64,000 nucleotides of DNA from an uncultured Muribaculaceae bacterium (GTDB lineage Bacteria; Bacteroidota; Bacteroidia; Bacteroidales; Muribaculaceae): contig CAJUKD010000004.1 in NCBI GenBank assembly GCA_910587235.1, forward strand, positions 1 through 64,000. Reading direction: 5' to 3'. This document shows, piece by piece, positions 1 through 8,721 of the stretch. The stretch's first letter is position 1. Every line of letters starts with the position of its first letter. Below the pieces are notes generated by a model, which worked only from the letters and a program-made list of their open reading frames with translations, did not search any database and was not told where the DNA came from. The translations under genes were made by a program, and so were the position numbers.

Positions 1-81
1 TAAAATAACACATTTGTCGAGAATGAGACGAAATCTTAAATGAAAGAGCCGTGGAGTAGGCCTGACATTCTGCAAAAAAAA

Positions 82-113
82 TTTGTGACGTAGGTGAATT
101 TATCGTAAATTTG
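82..113 (+). promoter_or_regulatory. Bacteroidota promoter of the B12 operon
   Basis: A TTTG element at 82-85 is followed after exactly 20 bases by TAAATTTG at 106-113. This matches the known Bacteroidota consensus TTTG-N19/20-TANNTTTG for the primary sigma factor. Transcription should start a few bases downstream, near 119, and run through the cobalamin riboswitch into the TonB receptor gene. Nothing else is visible in 1-81. Confidence 0.75.
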
Positions 114-149
114 CATTTGCAATGGTATCTCTAAAACGGCTCAAGAGAG

Positions 150-345
150 AGCAAGAGAATGAAAATCAGTGTTTTGTAGATTGTAATTCGGAGATTTAAT
201 AGGGAATTCGGTGTAAATCCGAAACAGTACCCGCTGCTGTAAGTCCTATACCAAAAGTCATTTGCACGATGTCATTGAGGCAGAAATGTCTTGAGAAGGC
301 GCATTTGACCGGGACAAGTCAGAAAACCTGCCATTGTCGTAAAAT
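150..345 (+). promoter_or_regulatory. Cobalamin riboswitch
   Basis: The conserved cobalamin aptamer core is visible at about 197-245 (AGGGAA, then GGTG, AA, TCC, then CCCGC and CTGTAA in the canonical order). The downstream conserved strand GTCAGAAAACCTGCC lies at about 318-332. Both match the known family pattern, so adenosylcobalamin or another B12 form probably represses the operon that follows. The outer limits are approximate because the P1 stem is not clear by eye. Just after the aptamer, ATTGTCG (333-339) can pair with CGACAAT (371-377), which could be part of the expression platform. Confidence 0.9.
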
Positions 346-455
346 AGATATGTGCCTACGGGACTATGGGCGACAATTTCAGGTCTTTTCTGAGTCTGGC
401 TTGGCTTTTGTGTCGAGCCGAAGCCGGAATTACCTCTGTTTTGGAATATTGGCAT

Positions 456-500
456 AATCCCGTTTGCGTGCATTCTATTGCTGCGCAGACGGGATTTTTT
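456..500 (+). terminator. Intrinsic-terminator-like hairpin between riboswitch and receptor gene
   Basis: AATCCCGT at 456-463 pairs with ACGGGATT at 488-495, with an inner TGCG/CGCA helix, and the hairpin runs into six Ts. It sits between the aptamer and the receptor start at 532. It could act as the regulated transcription terminator of the B12 riboswitch. That role is inferred from position and shape. Confidence 0.6.
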
Positions 501-531
501 ATGAATTATAAATTCAGTCTTTTAAGAGGAG

Positions 532-2532
532 ATGAATTATAGGCCAATCAATGCGATTCTTGCACTTGCAATCATTTTACCGGCAGAATTATCGGCGATC
601 GAGGTTCCGGATTCAACAAGCTGTTTGTTGGAGGAGGTCGTTGTGACTACACACAAACAGGCCAATGACATAATTCCTGCCCAAATCCTGTCAGGCGATG
701 AATTGAGAAAACTAAACAGCAACAGTGTTGCCGATGCGTTGCGATATTTTTCCGGTGTACAGATAAAAGACTATGGAGGAGTTGGCGGCATAAAGACAGT
801 CAACATCCGTTCGATGGGAACAAACCATACGGGAGTCGTTTATGATGGCGTTGAACTCGGAAATGCCCAGAACGGCCAGATAGATTTAGGTCAATTCTCT
901 CTCGACAATATCGAAACCATATCGCTTTACAATGGCCAAAAGAGCGAAATATTACAACCTGCAAAAGATTTCGGCTCTGCCGGCTCGATTTATATGCGTA
1001 CGCGTCTTCCCAAATTTGAAAGTGGTGAAACATATCATGCCCGCGGGACAATACGGACCGGATCGTTCGATTTAATCAATCCGTCAGCATTGGTCGAATT
1101 GAAACTAAGCAGTCGCGTCAATGCCTCATTAAGCGCCGAATGGATAAATTCAAGCGGTAAGTATAAATTCAGGTACCGCAGGGTCAATCCAGCCGGCGAA
1201 CTCGCCTACGATACAACAGCCGTCAGGCAGAATGGAGATATAAATGCAACCCGTATAGAGCTGAACATAAATGGCTCTTTCAGGACCGGCAACTGGAATT
1301 TAAAGGCTTATAATTACAATTCCGAGCGTGGTGTTCCCGGAGCCATAGTAAATAATGTATGGCGACGTGGTGAACGGATATGGGATACAAATTCGTTTGC
1401 ACAGGGACGCTATACCGGATATTTTGGCAAGTTAACCACTTTGAACAATCTGAAATATGCCTTTTATCGTACGCATTATGTCAATAATGATGACAAGCAG
1501 ATAAAGATTGATAATCTTTACAGGCAGAAAGAGATTTATTTTTCTTCAGCAAACGAGTATGAGCTGTTCTCGTGGTGGAAAGTGTCGCTGAGTTATGATT
1601 TTATGTGGAATGACCTGAATGCCGATATGTATGGTTTTGCGCGCCCTGACAGATTTTCCAACTTTATATCGGGTGCTACTGCTATAAATCTTTCAAGATT
1701 CAGGCTACAGGCGAGCGCTTTGGGTACGTTTATTCACGACAGACTTCGGGGGCAACAGTCACCTGAGGATAAAAAGGTGTTCACTCCGGCGGTATTCGCA
1801 TCATTCAATCCGTTACGTAACAAAGAGATTTCAATAAGGGCTTTCTATAAAAAATCATTCAGAATGCCTACGTTCAACGACTTGTACTATGCGGATATGG
1901 GCAATTCCAAACTTAATCCGGAGCATGTGACCCAGTACAATGCGGGTTTCCTTTACGACCATAACGCCGTGGGACTCCTGTCGGCAGCTCGTATAAGTAT
2001 CGACGCTTATTATAACAGGGTAAAAGACAAGATTGTAGCCTACCCCAAGGGGCAGCAATTCCGTTGGACCATGCTCAATCTCGGGATCGTTGATATAAAA
2101 GGAATAGATGTAAGCGCCATAATCACATTAAGACCGTTAAAAGATTTACTTTTGACCGGAAGAGTGCAATATACATTCCAACGGGCCATAGATGTCACCA
2201 ATCCGGCGGATAATTACTACCGCGACCAGATTCCTTACATACCGGAGCATTCCGGTTCAGCTGTATTTAATGCAGCCTGGCGTGGATGGGGCTTGAATTA
2301 TTCATGGATTTATGTAGGCGAACGATATAATCAGCAGGAAAACATACGGTATAATTACACACAGCCGTGGTATACATCGGACTTATCTGTCAGTAAGGAT
2401 TTCCGCTTCGGCAAAGTATCGCTTAGAGGCTTGTTGGAGATAAACAATCTTTTCAGTCAAGATTATGATGTAATAATAAATTATCCAATGCCAAAGCGCA
2501 ATTACCGTTTTACTTTGACAGTAGAAATCTGA
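532..2532 (+). CDS. btuB: BtuB-like TonB-dependent cobalamin receptor
   Basis: This is a 666-residue outer-membrane TonB-dependent receptor. An N-terminal signal peptide (about residues 1-22) is followed by a short segment with EEVVVTTH that may serve as the TonB box. The plug domain covers about residues 45-150, with DALRYFSGVQIKDYGG and the conserved VNIRSMG. The rest is a beta-barrel ending in an aromatic-rich strand (YRFTLTVEI). The length fits BtuB-type receptors and not the roughly 1000-residue SusC type, and no carboxypeptidase-like N-terminal extension is present. The upstream cobalamin riboswitch makes B12 or another corrinoid the likely ligand. Five bases separate it from the next gene, so the two are probably cotranscribed. 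The ligand is an inference from the riboswitch. Confidence 0.88.
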   Translation: MNYRPINAILALAIILPAELSAIEVPDSTSCLLEEVVVTTHKQANDIIPAQILSGDELRKLNSNSVADALRYFSGVQIKDYGGVGGIKTVNIRSMGTNHTGVVYDGVELGNAQNGQIDLGQFSLDNIETISLYNGQKSEILQPAKDFGSAGSIYMRTRLPKFESGETYHARGTIRTGSFDLINPSALVELKLSSRVNASLSAEWINSSGKYKFRYRRVNPAGELAYDTTAVRQNGDINATRIELNINGSFRTGNWNLKAYNYNSERGVPGAIVNNVWRRGERIWDTNSFAQGRYTGYFGKLTTLNNLKYAFYRTHYVNNDDKQIKIDNLYRQKEIYFSSANEYELFSWWKVSLSYDFMWNDLNADMYGFARPDRFSNFISGATAINLSRFRLQASALGTFIHDRLRGQQSPEDKKVFTPAVFASFNPLRNKEISIRAFYKKSFRMPTFNDLYYADMGNSKLNPEHVTQYNAGFLYDHNAVGLLSAARISIDAYYNRVKDKIVAYPKGQQFRWTMLNLGIVDIKGIDVSAIITLRPLKDLLLTGRVQYTFQRAIDVTNPADNYYRDQIPYIPEHSGSAVFNAAWRGWGLNYSWIYVGERYNQQENIRYNYTQPWYTSDLSVSKDFRFGKVSLRGLLEINNLFSQDYDVIINYPMPKRNYRFTLTVEI

Positions 2533-2536
2533 ACAA

Positions 2537-3691
2537 ATGACGTACAAATATATTTTCTTATATTTTCTGCCGCTCCTGTTGGTAGCCACGAGTTGTCGGG
2601 AGGACGAACTCGTGGTTCCCACGGAGTATGACATTATTCCGGAAACTCCCGGTGAAAACACGCATATCAGAGGTTTCTATCTCGTCAATGAAGGCAATAT
2701 GGGTTCAAATAAATGCACTTTGGACTACTTTGATTACTTTACAGGACTGTATGCACGTAATTTTTACGCCGAGCGCAACCCGAATGTAATCAAGGAACTT
2801 GGTGATGTCGGCAATGATATAGGTATATATGGCTCCAAATTATATGTCGTTGTGAATTGTTCGCATAAGGTCGAGGTGATGGATGCACGTTCAGGCTTGC
2901 GTCTTGGGCAGATAGATATTCCTAACTGCCGATACATACGCTTTCATAGAGGCAAAGCATATGTCAGCTCATATGTGGGTCCGGTATTGATTGACGCCAA
3001 TGCCCCTAAAGGTGCGGTGTATCAGGTAGACACACTTTCTCTATCTGTAACGGCCAAAGTCACGGTAGGTTACCAGCCTGAAGAAATGGAAATAGTCGAC
3101 GACTACATGTATGTGGCAAATTCCGGCGGTTATCGTGCCCCGAACTACGATAATACGGTGTCGGTCATTCAGATGATAGATTTCAAGCAGGTGCAGCAGA
3201 TTCCCGTCGGAATAAATCTGCATAGATTAAAAAAAGACCGGTATGACAAAATATGGGTCAGCTCCAGAGGCGATTACCAGTCGCGCCCCTCAAGGCTATA
3301 TGTAATGGAGAAGAAACGCGGTTACAACCAGATGATTGTGACCGACACATTGGATTTGGCCTGCTCAAATATGGCATTTTTCGGTGATTCTCTTTACTAT
3401 TATGCCACAGAGTGGAACAACTATACAGCTTCCAACTCTATCAGTTATGGCATTATCGACATAAAGACAAAAAAAGTGATGTCAGAGAGTTTTATAACGG
3501 ACGGAACTGAAAAAGAAATCACGATTCCTTATGGTATAGCCATTCATCCCGAAACAGGCGATATATTCGTCACAGATGCAAAGAACTATGTATCGTCAGG
3601 GACTCTTTATTGCTTCGACAGAAAAGGACGAAAAAAATGGAGTGTCAGAACCGGCGACATTCCCGCCCACATAACATTTTTGCCAAGATGA
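2537..3691 (+). CDS. btuG: BtuG-like surface lipoprotein, YncE/DUF5074 beta-propeller
   Basis: This 384-residue lipoprotein has a signal peptide ending in LLVATSC. The next residues are REDE, an acidic stretch like the lipoprotein export signal that sends Bacteroidota lipoproteins to the cell surface. The mature part shows repeated propeller-type blades, such as NDIGIYGSKLYVVVN, EEMEIVDDYMYVANSGG and YGIAIHPETGDIFV. In Bacteroides, BtuG proteins are surface propeller lipoproteins that bind B12 very tightly and hand it to BtuB. The position directly after a BtuB-like gene under a B12 riboswitch supports the same role here. The stop overlaps the next start as ATGA (3688-3691). The symbol rests on fold and context, not on a database match. 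Confidence 0.72.
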   Translation: MTYKYIFLYFLPLLLVATSCREDELVVPTEYDIIPETPGENTHIRGFYLVNEGNMGSNKCTLDYFDYFTGLYARNFYAERNPNVIKELGDVGNDIGIYGSKLYVVVNCSHKVEVMDARSGLRLGQIDIPNCRYIRFHRGKAYVSSYVGPVLIDANAPKGAVYQVDTLSLSVTAKVTVGYQPEEMEIVDDYMYVANSGGYRAPNYDNTVSVIQMIDFKQVQQIPVGINLHRLKKDRYDKIWVSSRGDYQSRPSRLYVMEKKRGYNQMIVTDTLDLACSNMAFFGDSLYYYATEWNNYTASNSISYGIIDIKTKKVMSESFITDGTEKEITIPYGIAIHPETGDIFVTDAKNYVSSGTLYCFDRKGRKKWSVRTGDIPAHITFLPR

Positions 3692-4923
3692 AGAAAATAG
3701 CCTTGTTTTTATTGCCGCTTGTGTCCGCTTCGTGTGATCATGATATTCCGATGGTCAATCTCGGAATTGATGACACATACTATATCTATCGTATGCAGAA
3801 ACTTGACCTGCATCCAGCTTTGACAGGAAAGGAATACAGATGGTATGAGGTTGATGAAGCCGGCAATGAAAAACTCCTGTCGTCGGAGCGCGACTATATT
3901 TTTATCGCAAGGGAAGAGGGCGTCTACGACCTGCGCTTCGAGATTATTGACGAATACACGCCATACGAGTTCGACTTCACCATAAATGTCGTTCACGAGG
4001 AGGTGGAGTATAGTCCATATATCAGCCGAGTCTATGAATATTGTCCTGCCCCCGGACAATTTATCAATGAAATGCCACGGTATGAGGATGGCGACACCTA
4101 TGAATCCATTCTTCAAAAAGCAGAGGAATCCATATCAGGTACCAACGACATAATGATTTCACTCGGTGGCTATGGCGGGTATGTGACATTTGGTTTTGAC
4201 CACACCGTGATCAATATCCCCGGAGAAAAGGATTTCAGAATATGGGGAAACTGCTTTTACGAGTTGCTGCAGCCCGATAAGAAAGGAGGATCGGCAGAAC
4301 CGGGCATAGTATGCGTGAGTTATGACGTGAATTGCAACGGCATCCCCGATGATCCATGGTATGAACTCGCGGGCAGTGAGTATGCCTCCGAAAATACACG
4401 TCATGGCTATTCGATCACATATCGGCGTCCTGATCCAAACAGAGAAATAGTGGCCGATGAAGACAATAATCTGGACGACATTTATTACATCCGCTGGACA
4501 GACAATGACGGTAAAGAGGGATTCATGGCAAAAAATATATTTCATTCACAGGATTATTACCCCAAGTGGGTGGATGACGACAAACTATCGTTTTCCGGTT
4601 CCTTATTGGCTCCGAATGCGGAGGACATAAGCGGAGTCGGGGCATATTACATCCTTTACAGCCTGCCGTGGGGATATGTAGACAATCATCCTAACGAATA
4701 TGAAGACTTGAATTCATTTGATATAGGATGGGCAGTGGATGCCGACGGCAATCCTGTCTGTCTGCCCGGTGTGGATTTTATAAGAGTCTACACGGGTATG
4801 AATCAGTATTGCGGCTGGCTTGGTGAAACCTCGACTGAATTGAGCTGTGCGCAGGACCTGCACATACCGGCCGGTCCGATCATGCCTCCTGACCCGATAA
4901 AAGATAACTTGAACCATAAATAA
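3688..4923 (+). CDS. PKD-like surface lipoprotein of the B12 operon
   Basis: The chosen start at 3688 gives a 411-residue protein with a clean lipoprotein signal (MKKIALFLLPLVSASC). A longer reading from 3610 would lie mostly inside the preceding gene and would bury the signal. Residues about 30-110 look like a PKD/Ig-type beta-sandwich (YRWYEVDEAG, then EEGVYDLRFEIID). The larger C-terminal part is a beta-rich domain with GGYGGYVTFGFDHTV and acidic loops such as DVNCNGIPDDPWYELAG, which resemble calcium-binding loops. I do not recognise the C-terminal family with certainty. The position between a BtuG-like protein and further propeller proteins suggests an accessory corrinoid-binding or scaffold role. 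It might correspond to the BtuH class of B12 binders, which cannot be decided here. Confidence 0.75.
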   Translation: MKKIALFLLPLVSASCDHDIPMVNLGIDDTYYIYRMQKLDLHPALTGKEYRWYEVDEAGNEKLLSSERDYIFIAREEGVYDLRFEIIDEYTPYEFDFTINVVHEEVEYSPYISRVYEYCPAPGQFINEMPRYEDGDTYESILQKAEESISGTNDIMISLGGYGGYVTFGFDHTVINIPGEKDFRIWGNCFYELLQPDKKGGSAEPGIVCVSYDVNCNGIPDDPWYELAGSEYASENTRHGYSITYRRPDPNREIVADEDNNLDDIYYIRWTDNDGKEGFMAKNIFHSQDYYPKWVDDDKLSFSGSLLAPNAEDISGVGAYYILYSLPWGYVDNHPNEYEDLNSFDIGWAVDADGNPVCLPGVDFIRVYTGMNQYCGWLGETSTELSCAQDLHIPAGPIMPPDPIKDNLNHK

Positions 4924-4944
4924 AAACCAATTAAAAACAAAGTG

Positions 4945-7900
4945 ATGAGAAAAATCGTTACTCTCATTTCAATCGCCTTGGCCTCCATATCGGCTGCTGC
5001 ACATCCGATTGATTTCAGCAAAATCCGGCATTGGACCGGAACCGGGTCTAATCGTGCGGCCCTTGTTATTCAATTCAACGGCGACACCTTCGGAGGCAGC
5101 GATGCTTATGTATGGGGCTACCGCTGGGAAGATGGCCAAAAGCCTACGGGCGAAGACATGATGAAGGCTATTTGCGCCAATTCGTCACGACTGTCAATGC
5201 TTACGCAGTACACAGGCAGCATGGGCAGCACGCTTTGCGGTATAGCTTACAGCCTCAATCAGGAGATGCTGCGCCATGTCTTCTTCAACTTCGACAAAGC
5301 AAAGGAGTTTGAATTCATCAATTTTGACTACTATCATGTCAACTCCTTCATGGGACAGACAGAAGCTCCCGGTGATAATGCGCCGATATTGGCGCAGGAG
5401 GCTATCGATGAAGCAATAGCGGGCACCCACTATATACAGCATCCGTTTGATTATGGCAAATACGGATATCCGGCCTATGACTACGATTGCTGGGATATGG
5501 ATAAGGAAATCAATCGGAAAACCGGTACAAATTCCTATGAACCAAAATGGCTATCGGCATGGTATGAAGGATACTGGGGTTATTGGTGCGCAAATAGCTC
5601 GGATCAGGACTGGATGTACTCCGGCACAGGTTTCACCGGACGAGTCCTTGTGGACGGAGCGGTGGACGGCTGGAGCTTTACCCAGTTTGAGAGTGCAATG
5701 GTAGGCGGCATGGGCGAAGGTGTGGCTCCATGCGAGAATGTAGAAATACTCTATATGCCGAAGAAATATGGCGTTTCAGTCGATGCGTCGAAATGCGTGC
5801 GCTCAGTCGGTGAGGGTGCTCAGGCTATTCCGTTGATAGTCAAATTCGGAAATCCTGCCAAGATTGACAATGTCGCTCTTATGCTGCGTTTCGACTCTGA
5901 AATGCCATCGGTGCAGGATGTGTTGTCATTGCTTGATAACGACCCTGCATTTTCGCTTGACGGTGCAACTCTGAATATTGATGCCGACGGAGATGGCGTA
6001 TTCAACAAGGCAGGTGATGACACATATCTTGCAGGTGAATGGAGGTTAACGGAATATGAAGATTGTATAGTGCTGTCATGCGAGGAAGAGAACACCTCGA
6101 AATATCTGCTGTATCTACCTGCAACAGGAAGACCGGCCGTAGTTATTCCTGATGCTTTGAGTTATAACCTTTCGGACAACAAGGATTATATCCCGGTTTT
6201 TGTACAGCGCGATATGCAATACGATGCGATCAACTACGCGTGGTATCGCAGAAGCGACACAGAGGCAATTACATCATCTAATTCATCAGACATTATAAAG
6301 TCTGTTTCGACAACGGCGGCGACTTTCGGCCAACTCGGTTATACAGGAAGTAAGGCCGGAGATGTTTATCTTCATGTAAGAGTGCGTACGGGGAAGGGGG
6401 CTTCCTACACTTACAGCAATATATGCAGGTTTACTCTCCTCCCACCCGAAATCCCTCTCGAGCGAATTGAGTTTGCACAATCCATTATAGACGCTCCTCT
6501 AAATTCTACGATTGAAAATGAGATGATCTTCTATCCCGGGAATGCTACATATACCGGGCTTACTTACTCTACAAGCAACAACAAAGTTGCCACCGCAAAT
6601 GCTTCCGCATTTAGGACGACAAAAACTCCCGGCAGCGCAACAATCACTGTGGCATCAATATGGAATCCCGAAGTCAAGACATCGTTCGATATCGTTTCGG
6701 CACTCCGCCACCCTGTCACGGATCTTGCCATAAAGGATATCGATGGTGATGTTATTGTGCTTAATCCCAAACAAATGATTGGAATCATTGCGGACATTAC
6801 GCCGGCAGATGCTGATATACCTGACTTTACGGTAACACTTACCGGGAACGGAGATTCCAAAGAAAATTTTATTGCCTCAATGTATAAAGTCAATTATTGG
6901 GATGAGAACAATACCCGAATCCAGTTCTATGAATTAAGCGGACATCGTGTCGGAGAATGTACGCTGACCCTGACCTCGACCGATGGCAGCAATGTAACGA
7001 AGACCTATACTGTAAGAATTGAGGATCAGGATCATACACCACTTGAAAACGGCTATGCCGACGGCACTCTCGTTCTCAACGAGGAATGGTTTGGCCATAC
7101 AAACGGCGGTATGAACTACATAACTCCCGATGGCGAAATGATGTATCAGGTTTATGAACGCGAAAATCCCGGAATGTCGTTCGGAGCCACATCACAATAT
7201 GCCGCCATCTGGGCTGATAAACTGATAGCTATTTCTAAGCAGGCGGTTGACGCTGGTGACCCACTTCCCGGAGGGGGCCGCGTTGTAGTAGCCGATGCAA
7301 AAACGCTGAAGCGTATCGGTTCTATTGATGATTTGATTTTTGGAGATGAAACACGTAGTGCCGATGGCCGTGCCGTGGTCGGTGCAACTCCAGGCAAAGT
7401 CTACGTCAGCACAAACAACGGTATATATATAGTTGATATCGATGAAGTGAAAGTGATTGGCAAAATCACCTGTTTCGACGAATCCGGTTCATCCGGCACT
7501 GATCTTTACAATGGTCAGATAGGCGATATGGTGCATGCCGGAAAATATGTCTTAGGTATCAAACAGAACACAGGTGCGTTTGCAATTGACATCAACACCG
7601 ATCAGGTTGTACGGCTGTATCCAATTGCTACCGTACAAGGCATTACTCAGACAGCCGACGGAAATGTCTGGATTGCTTCGGTAGTTGACGGCTGTGCCCG
7701 CTTCACATGTATCGACCCGCAGACTCTTGATGAACGTGATGATATGAGTGTGACATTCCCTTCGACAGTCGCATATCCTACATGCTCGTGGGGCGCATGG
7801 CGTAACACTCCGTTTGTCGGCTCCTACAGCCGTAATACCATATGGTTTTCGGTAGGCGGCGGTATTGCCGGCGGTTCGTCCAAAGACAAATATTACGGTT

Positions 7901-8721
7901 GGGAAGTAGGTTCTGACCCGACTCTCCTCAAGCCTGTGTTTGACATGGCCGAGGCTGACCTTACCGGCTCCAATGCTCGCGTCAAGCAGAAGACTTATGG
8001 TACACTGCGCTACGATGACCGCTCGGGCGAACTTATAGTGATGACTGTCGACGATTCCTCTTCAGGCCATTATCGCTATAACTGGATTCATTTTATCAAC
8101 CCGACGACCGGAGAGATTCTGCGCACAATAGCCCTCAGACCGTATTATTGGTTCCAGGCATTCGCTATTTTCCCTGACAAGTTTGATGCGGCCATAAATG
8201 TGGATGATATTACAATGGACGTTTCCGACGGTGACATGATTTTAGACCTCACAGAATGTGTGACTGATGCCGACAACATCGATGCCAATATCAAACTCTC
8301 GCTTCTTGAGCCTCCGGCTGTTATGGCAGAGGATAACGCTACAGAAAGTCATGCCTCAGTAGCGCTTGATGGACATAACCTGACAATTTCGCCGATTTCC
8401 GCCGGCACACACTATTTCACACTTGCGGCAGAATCCAATGGACGTACCATAAGCAAGACTGTAACCGTAAATATCGGTGACATCACAACGGGAATAGAAG
8501 CCATTACAGGCAATGGTAATTCAATCGCGTGTGATGGTCAGCGTATGTTCATCAATGGTTTCAACGGTCATAAATTCGATATTTTTGATGTGGCCGGACG
8601 TAATATTACATCTTTTGATGTCGATTCTGATAAATATGTGTTTGATTTCGGTTCACACAACGGTATATACATAGTGACCTCCGACACCGACATAAGCACT
8701 AAAGTAATCATTAGAAAATGA
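4945..8721 (+). CDS. Large multidomain secreted protein with DUF5074 propeller and T9SS tag
   Basis: This is a 1258-residue secreted protein. A GTG three bases upstream is also in frame, but ATG at 4945 begins the better signal peptide (MRKIVTLISIALASISAAAH). An N-terminal domain (about 20-270) carries FSKIRHWTGTGSNRAALVIQF and YVWGYRW and is unknown to me by name. A segment near 335-365 includes the acidic loop NIDADGDGVFNKAGDD. A bacterial Ig-like domain spans about 505-586. A beta-propeller (about 700-1083) opens with LNEEWFGHTNGGMNY. A further sandwich (about 1083-1175) precedes a T9SS type A sorting domain (about 1180-1258, with FDIFDVAGRNI and GIYIVTSD). The propeller is homologous to the next gene product. 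It is likely anchored on the cell surface through type IX secretion and may help capture corrinoids; that function is inferred from the operon. Confidence 0.8.
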   Translation: MRKIVTLISIALASISAAAHPIDFSKIRHWTGTGSNRAALVIQFNGDTFGGSDAYVWGYRWEDGQKPTGEDMMKAICANSSRLSMLTQYTGSMGSTLCGIAYSLNQEMLRHVFFNFDKAKEFEFINFDYYHVNSFMGQTEAPGDNAPILAQEAIDEAIAGTHYIQHPFDYGKYGYPAYDYDCWDMDKEINRKTGTNSYEPKWLSAWYEGYWGYWCANSSDQDWMYSGTGFTGRVLVDGAVDGWSFTQFESAMVGGMGEGVAPCENVEILYMPKKYGVSVDASKCVRSVGEGAQAIPLIVKFGNPAKIDNVALMLRFDSEMPSVQDVLSLLDNDPAFSLDGATLNIDADGDGVFNKAGDDTYLAGEWRLTEYEDCIVLSCEEENTSKYLLYLPATGRPAVVIPDALSYNLSDNKDYIPVFVQRDMQYDAINYAWYRRSDTEAITSSNSSDIIKSVSTTAATFGQLGYTGSKAGDVYLHVRVRTGKGASYTYSNICRFTLLPPEIPLERIEFAQSIIDAPLNSTIENEMIFYPGNATYTGLTYSTSNNKVATANASAFRTTKTPGSATITVASIWNPEVKTSFDIVSALRHPVTDLAIKDIDGDVIVLNPKQMIGIIADITPADADIPDFTVTLTGNGDSKENFIASMYKVNYWDENNTRIQFYELSGHRVGECTLTLTSTDGSNVTKTYTVRIEDQDHTPLENGYADGTLVLNEEWFGHTNGGMNYITPDGEMMYQVYERENPGMSFGATSQYAAIWADKLIAISKQAVDAGDPLPGGGRVVVADAKTLKRIGSIDDLIFGDETRSADGRAVVGATPGKVYVSTNNGIYIVDIDEVKVIGKITCFDESGSSGTDLYNGQIGDMVHAGKYVLGIKQNTGAFAIDINTDQVVRLYPIATVQGITQTADGNVWIASVVDGCARFTCIDPQTLDERDDMSVTFPSTVAYPTCSWGAWRNTPFVGSYSRNTIWFSVGGGIAGGSSKDKYYGWEVGSDPTLLKPVFDMAEADLTGSNARVKQKTYGTLRYDDRSGELIVMTVDDSSSGHYRYNWIHFINPTTGEILRTIALRPYYWFQAFAIFPDKFDAAINVDDITMDVSDGDMILDLTECVTDADNIDANIKLSLLEPPAVMAEDNATESHASVALDGHNLTISPISAGTHYFTLAAESNGRTISKTVTVNIGDITTGIEAITGNGNSIACDGQRMFINGFNGHKFDIFDVAGRNITSFDVDSDKYVFDFGSHNGIYIVTSDTDISTKVIIRK

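Noticed and set aside
258..473. Short frames on both strands (60-71 codons) across the riboswitch
   Set aside because: The interval is explained by the cobalamin aptamer and the following hairpins; the peptides have no recognisable features.
3610..3687. Longer N terminus for the PKD-like lipoprotein
   Set aside because: It would overlap the BtuG-like gene by 82 bases and hide a clean lipoprotein signal beginning at 3688.
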